In this document: one piece after another, positions 1-7,935 of the stretch
Numbering within the stretch: position 1 is the first letter of the stretch
Layout: each line of letters opens with the position of its first letter
From: Rhizorhabdus histidinilytica
GTDB lineage: Bacteria; Pseudomonadota; Alphaproteobacteria; Sphingomonadales; Sphingomonadaceae
Reading direction: 5' to 3'
DNA: 64,000 nt
Assembly (NCBI RefSeq): GCF_900167915.1
Contig: NZ_FUYM01000001.1
Span: 248,001 to 312,000 of the forward strand
The notes under the pieces: model-generated
Databases searched by the model: none
Told to the model about the DNA's origin: nothing
The model's input: only the letters and a program-made list of their open reading frames with translations
Position numbers and translations under genes: made by a program

Positions 1-2
1 CG

Positions 3-362
3 GTGAGTGGCCGGCGCGACGAGAGCGGGCGGCTCCAGGTGCGCATCTCGACCGCGCGTCCGGAGAAGGTGGCCATCCGTACCCTGGTGCTTCCGGCGGG
101 GCGCTATCGCTTCAGCCAGAAGGTCGAGGCGCCGGACGAGGACGTCGTCGCTGCCGCGAAGTGGGAAATGCGCTGCCTGCCCGAAGACCGGCCGATCTGG
201 TCGCTCGAACTGCCGGTGCGCAGGACCTCGTCCCATTATGCCGGCCAGATCGAAATTCCCGCCGGTTGCACGGGTCAGCAACTGGCGCTGGTCGTCGCCG
301 GCCGCGGCGATCAGGAGGATGCCGAGATCATCGTCGACAGCCTCGAACTCGTCCGCCAATGA
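3..362 (+). CDS. C-terminal part of an unrecognised protein, truncated by the window edge
   Basis: The reading frame is open from the first complete codon, so the true start lies outside the window; the GTG at position 3 is only an in-frame codon. The 119 visible residues are rich in beta-forming sequence (LPAGRYRFS, WSLELPVRR, YAGQIEIPAGC) and look like a beta-sandwich or carbohydrate-binding-type tail. I do not recognise the family. The next genes belong to an exosortase-A exopolysaccharide locus, and proteins with a similar LPPGRYR-type tail occur in sphingomonad polysaccharide loci as far as I recall, so an envelope or polysaccharide role is a guess. It converges on the mscS-like gene 12 bases away. 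Confidence 0.6.
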   Translation: MSGRRDESGRLQVRISTARPEKVAIRTLVLPAGRYRFSQKVEAPDEDVVAAAKWEMRCLPEDRPIWSLELPVRRTSSHYAGQIEIPAGCTGQQLALVVAGRGDQEDAEIIVDSLELVRQ

Positions 363-374
363 TCGACGCTGGCG

Positions 375-1574
375 TCAGGCCGGCGGCGTCGCGGCTTTGC
401 GGGACGGCTTGTCGGACGGCCCTGCGGGTTCCGGATAGGGCATGATCATCCTGCCGTCGGGGGCGGCGGTGAAGGTCGTCTGGGTGGGATAGGCGAACTC
501 GATCCCTTCCTTAGCGAAAGTCTCCAGGATCGCGATGCAGATGTCGTGGCGAGCGCTGTTGAAGACCTCGCCGTCTTCGTCGAGCACGTCGAACAGCAGC
601 TCGTAATCGAGGCTCGACGGCGCGAAGTTGACCATGCAGCAATGGAGGAACACCGCTTTGTCGTGGGCCGTCACGATCGCCTTGACCATCTCGGGAATGC
701 GGCGACAGACGTCGGGCGGCGTCTGATAGGTGACGCTGAGCATCAAGGTCGCCCGCCGCCGTAGCGTGTGCGCCAGGTTGTGCAGTTCCTTGTTGAGCAG
801 GTTGGTGTTGGAGATCACCACCTCCTCGCCCGCGGTGGAGCGCAGCCGGGTCGTCTTCAGGCCGATCGATTCGACCGTTCCGGTGGTCTGATCCCACTTC
901 ACGGTATCGCCGCGCCGGAAGGGCTTGTCGAAGATGATGGCGAGGCTGGCGAACAGGTCGGAGAAGATGCCCTGCGCGGCAAGGCCGATGGCGATGCCGC
1001 CGATGCCCAGGCTGGCCACGAGGCCGGTGATGTTGACCCCGATATTGTCGAGGATCAGCAGCGTCGCGACGATGAAGCAGACCGCGGTGACGAGCAGGCG
1101 GATAATGCCGATCGCCGAACCGAGGGTGGAGGAGGACACGCCGTCCTCCTCTCCCGCGCGATGCTCGACAATTCCGATGATCAGCTCGCGAACCCACAAT
1201 GCGGCCTGCACGGCGGTCGCGACGGTGAACAGGAAACCGATCGTCCCGGCGACCACCGCGGGCGGCGTCGCATAGCCGCTGACCAGCCGCGCCGCGAGCA
1301 TGACGATGAAGAAGATGTTGGTGCGCGCGATCGCCCGGCCGATGATGCGCGACCAATGGCCGAGATGCTCGCGCCGGCATAGCCGCGTGCCGAGCATGCG
1401 CAGGCCGTAGAGCAGCGCGATGATCAGCGCGCCGCTTGCGCAGGCGATGGCGATGCTCAGATAATGGCTGCCGATCCAGTCCAGCGTCTGCTGCCAAAAT
1501 TGCTCGAGATCGCCAAGCGACTGGATCGGCGTCGGCATTTCGGCGTCGATCGCGGCATTCCCCGTCTTCGTCAT
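375..1574 (-). CDS. MscS-family mechanosensitive ion channel
   Basis: A 399-residue inner-membrane protein. The N-terminal half has about five hydrophobic segments (roughly residues 38-60, 80-100, 105-130, 155-180, 185-215). The last is the Gly/Ala-rich pore helix typical of MscS (NITGLVASLGIGGIAIGLAAQ), followed by the beta domain entry FDKPFRRGDTVKW and the conserved GTVESIGLKTTRLRS and ISNTNLLNKE. Family role: a tension-gated pore that releases osmolytes on hypo-osmotic shock. The ATG follows GGAAGG at good spacing and lies only 11 bases after the stop of the upstream O-glycosylation ligase, so the two are probably co-transcribed. The C-terminal ~30 residues are Pro/Ser/Lys-rich and probably disordered. 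Confidence 0.9.
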   Translation of the reverse strand: MTKTGNAAIDAEMPTPIQSLGDLEQFWQQTLDWIGSHYLSIAIACASGALIIALLYGLRMLGTRLCRREHLGHWSRIIGRAIARTNIFFIVMLAARLVSGYATPPAVVAGTIGFLFTVATAVQAALWVRELIIGIVEHRAGEEDGVSSSTLGSAIGIIRLLVTAVCFIVATLLILDNIGVNITGLVASLGIGGIAIGLAAQGIFSDLFASLAIIFDKPFRRGDTVKWDQTTGTVESIGLKTTRLRSTAGEEVVISNTNLLNKELHNLAHTLRRRATLMLSVTYQTPPDVCRRIPEMVKAIVTAHDKAVFLHCCMVNFAPSSLDYELLFDVLDEDGEVFNSARHDICIAILETFAKEGIEFAYPTQTTFTAAPDGRMIMPYPEPAGPSDKPSRKAATPPA

Positions 1575-1585
1575 TCAACCTTCCA

Positions 1586-3046
1586 TCATTTGCCGTTCAC
1601 ATTGCCCCAACGAGGCTGGGCGCGCCGGCGTTCCGCCGCGGCCGACAAGGGGCGTTCGGGCTCCGGTTCCGGCTCGGGTAGTTCCGGAGGCTCGCTTTCC
1701 TGCTCCGCCGCGGCGTCCCGCTTGCGCTTGCGGAACGGGTTCCAGACCCGCCGCTTCACATGGATCTGGACATAGCGGTCGAAGCCGATCTCGACTGCGA
1801 TGATGTAATAGATATAGGGCTGGAAGGCGATGCCGACGAAGGAGGAGCCCAGCATGAAGATGAGATGGGCATGCTGGAGCGCCGCGGCGAGCGGCGACAC
1901 CCAGGCGTTGGCCCCTTCCTCCTTCAGATAACTTCGTCGGATCACCTCCATCCGGAAGATGCCGATCAGGTGAACCGCCAGGAACAGCGCCAGCCCCGGA
2001 TAGCCCTGTTCGCCCAGCATCTCGAAATAGGCGTTGTGGAAGGATCGGCCGGCGTCGTAGCCGACCACGCTGACGACCGTGCCGTCGGCGGTCTTGTAGC
2101 TCATGTCGATGGTGAGCTTGTTGCCGAGATAGGCTTCGAAGCCGCCGCCGAACGGATGGGACTTCGAATAGTCGAGCGTCCATTTCCACACGGCCAGGCG
2201 GGTCGATGCCGATGCGTCGCCCTTGTAGCCCTGGATCGTGTCCATGCGCTGGGTGTAGCTTTTCGGCAGGAAAGGGATTCCCGCCGCGACGATCGCGGCA
2301 ATGATGCCGATGTAGAGGAAGCGCCGCTTCGTCGCGCGCAGCTCCAGCACGCCCGCCAGCACGATGCAGAGCAGGCCGGTGCGTGTCTGCGTGCCGATCG
2401 GGATCAGCAGGCAGGCGAAGGCGAGCGCATACCAATAGATTCGGGAGAAGATCGTCGGACGCACGATCGTGGAATATTTCGCCATGTAGAGGATCAGCGG
2501 GATCGAGCAGATCGCGAAGGCCGAGATCGTGCTGCTCTCGTACATGCCGCTGTTGTTGGCGACCATCAGGTTGAGCGTGCCGTAGCCGCCGCCGCCGGCC
2601 AGCGTCTTGGCGCCGCCCACCACCGCGATGGATGACAGGCAGAGCAGCATGAACAGCAGCACGCCTTCGATGCGGACGCGCGTGTAGAGCGTCATCGGCA
2701 TGAAGATCGAGAAGACCAGCGCCTTCCATACCCAGTCCCACTTGTCGAGCGCGGCGTCGGGATAGTCGGCGGTCAGGGTCGTGTAGCCGCAATAGAGTAG
2801 CAGCAGGATCAGCAGTATCTGCCGCGGCGTCGGCTTGCTGAGCGTCTTGTCGTCGTTGATTGCCCAGCCCAGGAAGGCGGCGATGAACACGATCAGCGAA
2901 ACCGGGATCGAGCTGAGCAGGTAATAGGACAGCCGCTGCGGCGAGACGATGTCGACATAGACATAGGCGCAGACGAAGAGAAACGGCCGACGGAAACCCG
3001 CCAGCAGGATCGCGACCAGGAAACCGATGAGGAAGAGATCACGCAC
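1586..3046 (-). CDS. O-antigen ligase-like protein, exosortase A system-associated O-glycosylation ligase type
   Basis: A 486-residue polytopic membrane protein with about ten hydrophobic segments and a large soluble loop around residues 260-340 containing R-x-x-x-W-K and the FHNAYFEMLGEQGYPGLALF motif. That motif is typical of Wzy/WaaL ligases and polymerases and of the putative O-glycosylation ligase found in XrtA/PEP-CTERM loci. The family transfers or polymerises lipid-linked glycans on the periplasmic face. The C-terminal ~60 residues are low complexity (Glu-Pro repeats). The start codon overlaps the end of the small gene upstream by 8 bases, which suggests translational coupling. The XrtA-associated glycosyltransferase gene diverges nearby, which supports the assignment. 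The exact acceptor is unknown. Confidence 0.85.
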   Translation of the reverse strand: MRDLFLIGFLVAILLAGFRRPFLFVCAYVYVDIVSPQRLSYYLLSSIPVSLIVFIAAFLGWAINDDKTLSKPTPRQILLILLLLYCGYTTLTADYPDAALDKWDWVWKALVFSIFMPMTLYTRVRIEGVLLFMLLCLSSIAVVGGAKTLAGGGGYGTLNLMVANNSGMYESSTISAFAICSIPLILYMAKYSTIVRPTIFSRIYWYALAFACLLIPIGTQTRTGLLCIVLAGVLELRATKRRFLYIGIIAAIVAAGIPFLPKSYTQRMDTIQGYKGDASASTRLAVWKWTLDYSKSHPFGGGFEAYLGNKLTIDMSYKTADGTVVSVVGYDAGRSFHNAYFEMLGEQGYPGLALFLAVHLIGIFRMEVIRRSYLKEEGANAWVSPLAAALQHAHLIFMLGSSFVGIAFQPYIYYIIAVEIGFDRYVQIHVKRRVWNPFRKRKRDAAAEQESEPPELPEPEPEPERPLSAAAERRRAQPRWGNVNGK

Positions 3047-3236
3047 GGTCGGAGCCGGGCCTCGCCTCGCCGGTCTCGACGCCCGCGCGGCGCGTGGGCG
3101 GCTTCTTCGGGAGCACGGGCTTGAAATGGCGCCCGGACCCTGTCGGTTCGTCGTTCAGGTCGGGGTGGAGCAGCAGTTTCACGGCCACGTAGCCGATCAG
3201 GAAATGGGCCAGGAGCAGCGAGAGCGTATCGATCAT
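3039..3236 (-). CDS. small single-pass membrane protein (65 aa), unknown function
   Basis: I chose the internal ATG at 3236 because GGGAAG precedes it and the encoded N-terminus (MIDTLSLLLAHFLIGYVAVK) is a clean membrane helix; the longer frame upstream is Cys/Gly-rich and unlikely. The remaining ~40 residues are basic, polar and Pro-rich, consistent with a short cytoplasmic or periplasmic tail. Its stop overlaps the start of the O-glycosylation ligase by 8 bases, so it is the first gene of a coupled operon with the ligase and probably the MscS-like channel. I do not recognise a family. A role as ligase partner or assembly factor is inferred only from the overlap. Confidence 0.6.
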   Translation of the reverse strand: MIDTLSLLLAHFLIGYVAVKLLLHPDLNDEPTGSGRHFKPVLPKKPPTRRAGVETGEARPGSDRA

Positions 3237-3298
3237 CGGCGGCTTCCCGATCCGTTTCCGGTTGACATGACAAGCCTCTTCATGCGCGTTCGCACGGC

Positions 3299-4504
3299 AT
3301 GAAGATCCTCCATATCCTCGATCATAGCCTGCCGATCCACAGCGGCTATACATTTCGTACCCGGGCGATCCTCAAATCCCAGATTTCGATGGGTTGGCAG
3401 GTGATGGGCGTCACCGGCCCGCGTTACAACGCGCCGCAGCCCGATCCGGTGGAGGAGGAGGGGCTGGTCTTCCGGCGCACCCCCGCCGTCCGTCCCGCGC
3501 GCACGCCTGTCGGCGAATGGCGCGAGGTGGCGGCGCTCGTACGGCGGATCGGCGAGGTCGCGGCGGAATGGAAGCCGGATATCCTCCACGCCCATTCGCC
3601 GGCGCTGATCGGGCTGGCGGGGCTGCGCGCCGCCCGGCGCCTCCGCCTTCCGTTCCTCTATGAAATCCGCGCCTTCTGGGAAGACGCTGCGGTCGGCAAC
3701 GGTACCGGGCGAGAAGGGTCGCCGGTCTACCGGCTGATTCGGCGGCTCGAGACCCATATCGTCCGCCGCGCCGACGCGGTGGCGGTGATCTGCGAAGGGC
3801 TGCGGTCGGATCTCGTCGCGCGCGGGATCGCCGCCGACAAGGTGATGGTCTCCCCGAACGGCGTCGATCTCGAGCTGTTCGGCGCCCCGCCGCCGCCCGA
3901 CGAGGCGCTGGCCGCCGAACTCGGGCTCGGCGGGGCCGAGGTGATCGGCTTCATCGGTTCCTTCTACGATTATGAAGGACTCGACGATCTCGTCGCGGCG
4001 ATGCCGCTGCTGCTCGAACGGCGGCCGCAGGCGGCGCTGCTGCTGGTCGGCGGCGGTCCGATGGAGGAAGCGCTGCGGGCACAGGCGGCGGCGTCGCCCG
4101 CGGCGGCGCGCATCCGCTTCGCTGGCCGCGTTCCGCATCAGCAGGTCGACCGCTATTACAGCCTGATCGACATCCTCGCCTATCCGCGCAAGTCGATGCG
4201 CCTGACCGACCTGGTGACCCCGCTCAAGCCGCTCGAGGCGATGGCGCAACGCCGGCTGGTCGCCGCGTCGAACGTCGGCGGGCATCGTGAACTGATCGAG
4301 GACGGGGTTACCGGCACGTTGTTCGCGCCCGACGATCCGGCGGCGCTGGCGGCGGCGCTGGCGGGGCTGCTCGACGACCGGGGCGGATGGGACGAGCGGC
4401 GCGAAACCGCCCGGGCTTTCGTGGAACGCGAACGCAATTGGGGCGTCAATGTCGCGCGCTATCGGCCCGTCTACGAAGGATTGATCGCCGGCTCCGCACG
4501 TTAA
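3299..4504 (+). CDS. family 1/4 glycosyltransferase, PEP-CTERM/XrtA system type
   Basis: A 401-residue GT-B fold enzyme. The N-terminal domain starts MKILHILDHSLPIHSGYTFR, matching the exosortase A-associated glycosyltransferase family (Daro_2409-like). The C-terminal donor domain has GFIGSFYDYEGLDDLV, LLLVGGGPMEEALR, and the nucleotide-sugar binding E-x7-E-type region PLKPLEAMAQRRLVAASNVGGHRELIEDG. Predicted role: cytoplasmic transfer of a sugar from a nucleotide donor to a growing surface polysaccharide repeat. It diverges from the small-protein/ligase operon with 62 bases between starts. No strong ribosome binding site is visible before the ATG at 3299. The rest of the XrtA locus probably lies left of the window. 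Confidence 0.88.
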   Translation: MKILHILDHSLPIHSGYTFRTRAILKSQISMGWQVMGVTGPRYNAPQPDPVEEEGLVFRRTPAVRPARTPVGEWREVAALVRRIGEVAAEWKPDILHAHSPALIGLAGLRAARRLRLPFLYEIRAFWEDAAVGNGTGREGSPVYRLIRRLETHIVRRADAVAVICEGLRSDLVARGIAADKVMVSPNGVDLELFGAPPPPDEALAAELGLGGAEVIGFIGSFYDYEGLDDLVAAMPLLLERRPQAALLLVGGGPMEEALRAQAAASPAAARIRFAGRVPHQQVDRYYSLIDILAYPRKSMRLTDLVTPLKPLEAMAQRRLVAASNVGGHRELIEDGVTGTLFAPDDPAALAAALAGLLDDRGGWDERRETARAFVERERNWGVNVARYRPVYEGLIAGSAR

Positions 4505-4589
4505 AACATCGTTGTCAGTAGCGGCCGATAAGAATTGAAAAGTAACGGAATCCCAATTTTGCCTTATTATGGGATGACAATAGAGACAT

Positions 4590-6020
4590 ATGGGCGTTCC
4601 GATGGTTCAAACGAAAGCGCGTCGCCGATCAAGCCTGATCATGGGCGTTCTGCTCGCGCTGCTGCTCGGCGTGGCGGCGGCATTCTTCGTGCTCGCCATG
4701 CCGATCCGCATGCTGGAGACGGTGACCACCTTCACCCGCCTGTCCAAGCTGATGGTGCAGGCGGAACCGCCGATCTCGCCGAACGACCGGACGCTGCTGT
4801 CGGTGCTCGCCGCCATCCTCACCGCCGGGATCGGCTGGGTCCTGGTCGACTGGCTGGTATTCGGGCGCGCGGGGATGAGCACGCTGATCCGCACCCGCGA
4901 CGACGATTATGAGGATGAGGACGAGGATCATTTCCGTCCGACCGATCCGCTCGACCTGGTGACGCCGGCCGAGGACCCGGCCGCCGAATGGCCGGTGCCG
5001 TCGACGGGCGATGCCCGCAGGCCGCTCTCCGCCCGTACCGATATCGGCGATCCGCCGCCCGCGCTCGACCCGTTCGGAGCACCGCTGGCCGGACTCAACC
5101 AGGCGCTGCCGCCGATCAGCGAGATACTGCCCGGCACCGGCGTGAGCGCGCCACCGTTGCAGCCCAATGCCCTGCCGCCGCTGATTCAGCCCGCCGCCTT
5201 CCCGCAGGCCGCCCCGTTTCCGGAGGCGGAACCGGCGCCGCCGGAGATGCCGCCCCCCGCCGGCGGCCTGCCGACCTGGATGCCCGCGCCCGGCCTGCGC
5301 CCGGATGGTCAGGCCGCCGATCCGCTGCCCGCCGCCTTCTACGAAGAGCCGGCCGAGCCGGGGCCGGAACCGGAAGTCGATTCGGCGCCTGCTCCCGATG
5401 CGGCCGTGCCGCCGTCCCTGATCGGGACGCCGGCCGTTCCGCAGCCGGTTCCTCCGCTGCCGACGCCGCAGGCGGGGCCCTTCGCCCCGCCGCCACTGGC
5501 CGACGAGATGCCTCCGTTGGCCGCGCAACCTTTCGCCGATCCTCAGCCCGCCGTCGCCGTCCGGCAACCGGACCAACCGCCAGCGGCGGCACCGGCACCG
5601 GCACCGGCCCAGCCGGCTCCACGGCCGCGCCCGCTGCCCGAGCCGGGTTTCGACCGGGCCCGGCTCGAAGAATTATTGGCTCGTCTCGAACGGGGATTGC
5701 AACAGCGCAGGGCCGCTGCCGCCGCACGGGCGCAGGCGGAACAGTCGCCGCCGGCCCCGCAGCAAGCACCGGCGCCTGTGCCCACAGCCATGCCCATGCC
5801 GGCTGCCGCGCCGCCGTCCCTGACGGAGCCGCCGGCTCCGCCTCCGATCATCGAACCCGTGCCCCCGATGAGCCGGTACGAGCCGCCTGCGGCGCCGGCG
5901 CCCGCATCGATCCTGCCGGTCGCTCCGCCGCGGGCCGTTCCCGAACTGCGCAGCGACGAACTGCTCGACCAGCCGTTGCACGTGACGCTGGATCTGCTGC
6001 GCAACATGGTCAAACGCTGA
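4590..6020 (+). CDS. two-TM membrane protein with long proline-rich tail, unknown function
   Basis: The protein has 476 residues. There are two hydrophobic segments (about residues 17-38 and 68-88), separated by a ~30-residue loop, then an acidic patch (DDDYEDEDED) and about 300 residues dominated by Pro, Ala and acidic residues. It ends with a short conserved-looking segment (ELRSDELLDQPLHVTLDLLRNMVKR). A short charged helix around residues 355-375 (ARLEELLARLERGLQQRR) may be a coiled coil. I recognise no family; the layout would suit an inner-membrane scaffold. A second in-frame ATG lies 12 bases downstream and neither has a strong ribosome binding site. Its 3' end overlaps the convergent gene at 6010 by 11 bases. 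Confidence 0.65.
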   Translation: MGVPMVQTKARRRSSLIMGVLLALLLGVAAAFFVLAMPIRMLETVTTFTRLSKLMVQAEPPISPNDRTLLSVLAAILTAGIGWVLVDWLVFGRAGMSTLIRTRDDDYEDEDEDHFRPTDPLDLVTPAEDPAAEWPVPSTGDARRPLSARTDIGDPPPALDPFGAPLAGLNQALPPISEILPGTGVSAPPLQPNALPPLIQPAAFPQAAPFPEAEPAPPEMPPPAGGLPTWMPAPGLRPDGQAADPLPAAFYEEPAEPGPEPEVDSAPAPDAAVPPSLIGTPAVPQPVPPLPTPQAGPFAPPPLADEMPPLAAQPFADPQPAVAVRQPDQPPAAAPAPAPAQPAPRPRPLPEPGFDRARLEELLARLERGLQQRRAAAAARAQAEQSPPAPQQAPAPVPTAMPMPAAAPPSLTEPPAPPPIIEPVPPMSRYEPPAAPAPASILPVAPPRAVPELRSDELLDQPLHVTLDLLRNMVKR

Positions 6021-6336
6021 CGGCCAGGCTGTCGGCGACGGTCAGCGCTTCCAGCCGCAGGAGCGCTTCGGCGTCGCGTCGCTCGACCGAGACCAGCTTG
6101 ATCTCGGCGATCAGATGGCCGGCTATGGTGAAGTCGGGGGCGGCGATCCAGATGGGCAGGGCGGCGAGCGCCCGCTCCACCCCTTCTCCCCGCAGCCGAA
6201 GGTCGATGCGGTGCCGCCCGCCGTCGAACAGCAGGCTGTGCCAATCCTCGCTCTCGCCATGATCGAGCAGCAACTCGGCGAACGGCGCGCAGCAATGGTG
6301 GAGACGCCGGGCGATCGCCTTGACCGGATCGCTCAT
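6010..6336 (-). CDS. hypothetical protein (108 aa)
   Basis: A soluble alpha/beta-looking protein without signal peptide or membrane helix. The middle reads as alternating strands (HSLLFDGGRHRIDLRLRG) followed by an Ala/Leu-rich helix and a second strand pair (FTIAGHLIAEIKLVSVER). I do not recognise the family. The ATG overlaps the stop of the 64-residue gene upstream by 4 bases (ATGA), so the two form a coupled two-gene operon that diverges from the S24 repressor. The overlap and normal codon usage support a real gene. The last ~11 bases overlap the end of the convergent proline-rich gene. Confidence 0.7.
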   Translation of the reverse strand: MSDPVKAIARRLHHCCAPFAELLLDHGESEDWHSLLFDGGRHRIDLRLRGEGVERALAALPIWIAAPDFTIAGHLIAEIKLVSVERRDAEALLRLEALTVADSLAVSV

Positions 6337-6527
6337 CGCGCGCCGGCCTTCTTTTCACGCGCCCGGACGATATAGGCCTGCACGCGCCGGACGGTGTCGT
6401 CGCGCGGCTCTCGGCCGCGGCGCAGAGTCGCCACGAAGCCGGGGTCGCCCATCGCGTCGCGGCCGAAGCGCGAGGCGGGAATGCCGCTCTCGCGAAGATA
6501 GCGTTCGATCAACCACAGCAAATCCAT
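6333..6527 (-). CDS. small protein with probable helix-turn-helix (64 aa)
   Basis: The sequence reads like a minimal Cro/CI-type HTH: residues 14-52 run IPASRFGRDAMGDPGFVATL, then RRGREPRDDTVRRVQAYI. This matches the XRE pattern in which a helix and recognition helix are followed by R-G-x-x-P and a dimerising helix. It lacks any other domain. It overlaps the next gene (108 aa) by 4 bases and is transcribed divergently from an S24-type repressor 88 bases away. That geometry suggests a regulatory pair, but the HTH call rests on motif reading only. An alternative is a small structural protein. Confidence 0.65.
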   Translation of the reverse strand: MDLLWLIERYLRESGIPASRFGRDAMGDPGFVATLRRGREPRDDTVRRVQAYIVRAREKKAGAR

Positions 6528-6586
6528 CCCAAGCTCCTTCGCGACTCAATCGTTCACTTTATGTTCCAATCCATTTCCTACTTGTC

Positions 6587-6600
6587 TAGGAAAAATCCTA
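6587..6600. promoter_or_regulatory. candidate operator in the divergent region before the S24 repressor gene
   Basis: Perfect inverted repeat TAGGA-AAAA-TCCTA, only six bases before the AAGGAGG ribosome binding site (6606-6612) of the repressor gene. The surrounding 88-base divergent spacer is AT-rich relative to the window and has a further TTTCCTA half-site at about 6574-6580. Position and symmetry fit an autoregulatory operator for the S24 protein or its divergent HTH partner. This is inference. Confidence 0.4.
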
Positions 6601-6615
6601 TCGATAAGGAGGGGC

Positions 6616-7266
6616 ATGGCCGACGACGTCCGCACCGCCCTCGACGCCCTGATCCGGGAGCGGGGAGAGGATTACAGCGCGATCTCGCGGCTGCTGGGGC
6701 GCAATCCGGCCTATATCCAGCAGTTCATCAAGCGCGGCAGTCCGCGGCGGCTGGCGGAGGAGGATCGGGTTCGGCTGGCGGCCTATTTCCGGGTTCCGGA
6801 ATCGCGGCTGGGCGGTCGGTCCGGCGATGGGCCGGTGGAGGAGGCGACGGCCGCCTCGGCGTTGGTGACGGTGCCGAGGATCGCGATCGGCGCTTCGGCT
6901 GGGCCGGGCGGCATTGCCGAGATCGAGGAACGCGATCGCCCGATCGCCTTCGACGACGGGCTGCTGCGCGATCTTGGCGCCGGGCGACGGGCGGCGCTGT
7001 CGATCATTCGCGTCGCAGGGGAATCGATGGAACCGACCCTGCGCGACGGCGACGACATATTGGTCGATCGCGACGCGATCGAGGTCCGGCCCGGCGGCAT
7101 TTATGTGCTGCGGCTCGACGACCTGCTGATGGTCAAGCGGCTGCTCCGCGACGACCGCGGCCTCGTTGTCCACAGCGACAACCCTGCCCATCCGGAGATC
7201 GCCGGTTTCGATCCGGCGACGTTGCAGGTGATCGGCCGCGTGCTGTGGTGCGGCCGGAAGCTATAG
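6616..7266 (+). CDS. S24 family (LexA/CI-like) repressor-peptidase
   Basis: The protein has 216 residues. The N-terminal ~60 residues form an HTH-like domain (ISRLLGRNPAYIQQFIKRGS). Residues ~85-216 are an S24 peptidase domain with the nucleophile Ser137 in VAGESMEPTLRDGDDILVD and general base Lys174 in LMVKRLL. A possible Ala95-Gly96 autocleavage bond precedes the domain. Family role: DNA-binding repressor inactivated by self-cleavage, or a non-cleaving relative. A strong AAGGAGG ribosome binding site precedes the ATG. It diverges from the two small genes at 6010-6527 and is not embedded in a prophage here, so it is probably a host stress regulator. It could be a domesticated phage repressor. 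Confidence 0.88.
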   Translation: MADDVRTALDALIRERGEDYSAISRLLGRNPAYIQQFIKRGSPRRLAEEDRVRLAAYFRVPESRLGGRSGDGPVEEATAASALVTVPRIAIGASAGPGGIAEIEERDRPIAFDDGLLRDLGAGRRAALSIIRVAGESMEPTLRDGDDILVDRDAIEVRPGGIYVLRLDDLLMVKRLLRDDRGLVVHSDNPAHPEIAGFDPATLQVIGRVLWCGRKL

Positions 7267-7270
7267 CCGG

Positions 7271-7450
7271 TCAGCGCCGGCTGCGGTCGATCAGGTAGAG
7301 TATGATCGCGATCGCCACGCCGGCGCCGGTGCCGATCAGCATTCCCATCGACGGCTGGCCATAATGATTGCCGACGATGGCCCCGGCCATGATCGTGAAG
7401 GCGATGATCGCGCCGCCCGCGCGGGAGGCTTTGCCGCTATTCTGTTCCAT
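7271..7450 (-). CDS. small two-helix membrane protein (59 aa)
   Basis: The sequence contains two hydrophobic segments (about residues 11-28 and 37-53) linked by a short Gly-rich turn, and ends in basic residues. I chose the ATG at 7450 rather than 7462 because GGGGA sits five bases upstream of it. I do not recognise a family; small Gly-rich proteins of this kind are common in sphingomonads as inner-membrane proteins of unknown role. It converges on the repressor gene four bases away. Confidence 0.55.
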   Translation of the reverse strand: MEQNSGKASRAGGAIIAFTIMAGAIVGNHYGQPSMGMLIGTGAGVAIAIILYLIDRSRR

Positions 7451-7642
7451 GGCGGTCCCCATGCCACGCCGCCGCGCCGTGCGCCAGCGTTCGTCCCGGC
7501 TGTCCCGCCACGGGACGCCATGTCCCGGGACGGGACTTGGTCAACGCTCCATTCACCAGCTATCCGGCTGACGGCGGGGGATTTGCGGATCTCGGCACGG
7601 GTCTTGTGTGAAGGCGGGCGTCGCACGGGGAAGGGGCCGGGA

Positions 7643-7855
7643 TTGGAAGAGATTTTCTACATCGCGGATCGCGCCAGCATCGCCCAGGCCGAGGAACTGA
7701 TCCGCGAGTTCGGCATGCTGGCGGTCGACGAGGCCGCAGCGCGCAGCCGCCATTATCGCGAGCTCGGCAATGCGATCCGATTCTGCGAATGGCGGCAGAT
7801 GGAGCGCTTCCTGTCGCTGCTGGCCCTCGATATGGCGGTCGGTACCGTTCATTGA
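7643..7855 (+). CDS. small hypothetical protein with TTG start (70 aa)
   Basis: The open frame begins far upstream, but only the last 70 residues look like protein (YIADRASIAQAEELIREFG, then RHYRELGNAIRFCEWRQMER). The upstream part translates to Arg/Pro-rich noise. A TTG at 7643 preceded by AAGGGG at 7631-7636 is the best start. The product is soluble and mostly helical, with no recognised domain. The reading is moderately supported by composition; the start codon is inferred. Confidence 0.5.
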   Translation: MEEIFYIADRASIAQAEELIREFGMLAVDEAAARSRHYRELGNAIRFCEWRQMERFLSLLALDMAVGTVH

Positions 7856-7935
7856 TGCGATGACCGGGCGGCGGAGCGGCATCATCCGCCGCTCCGGCCA
7901 TTGCGATCATTGGGTTTGGACCCTAGGGTCTTGCC

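Noticed and set aside
6010-7266. Prophage region
   Set aside because: There is a CI-like repressor but no integrase, structural or lysis genes.
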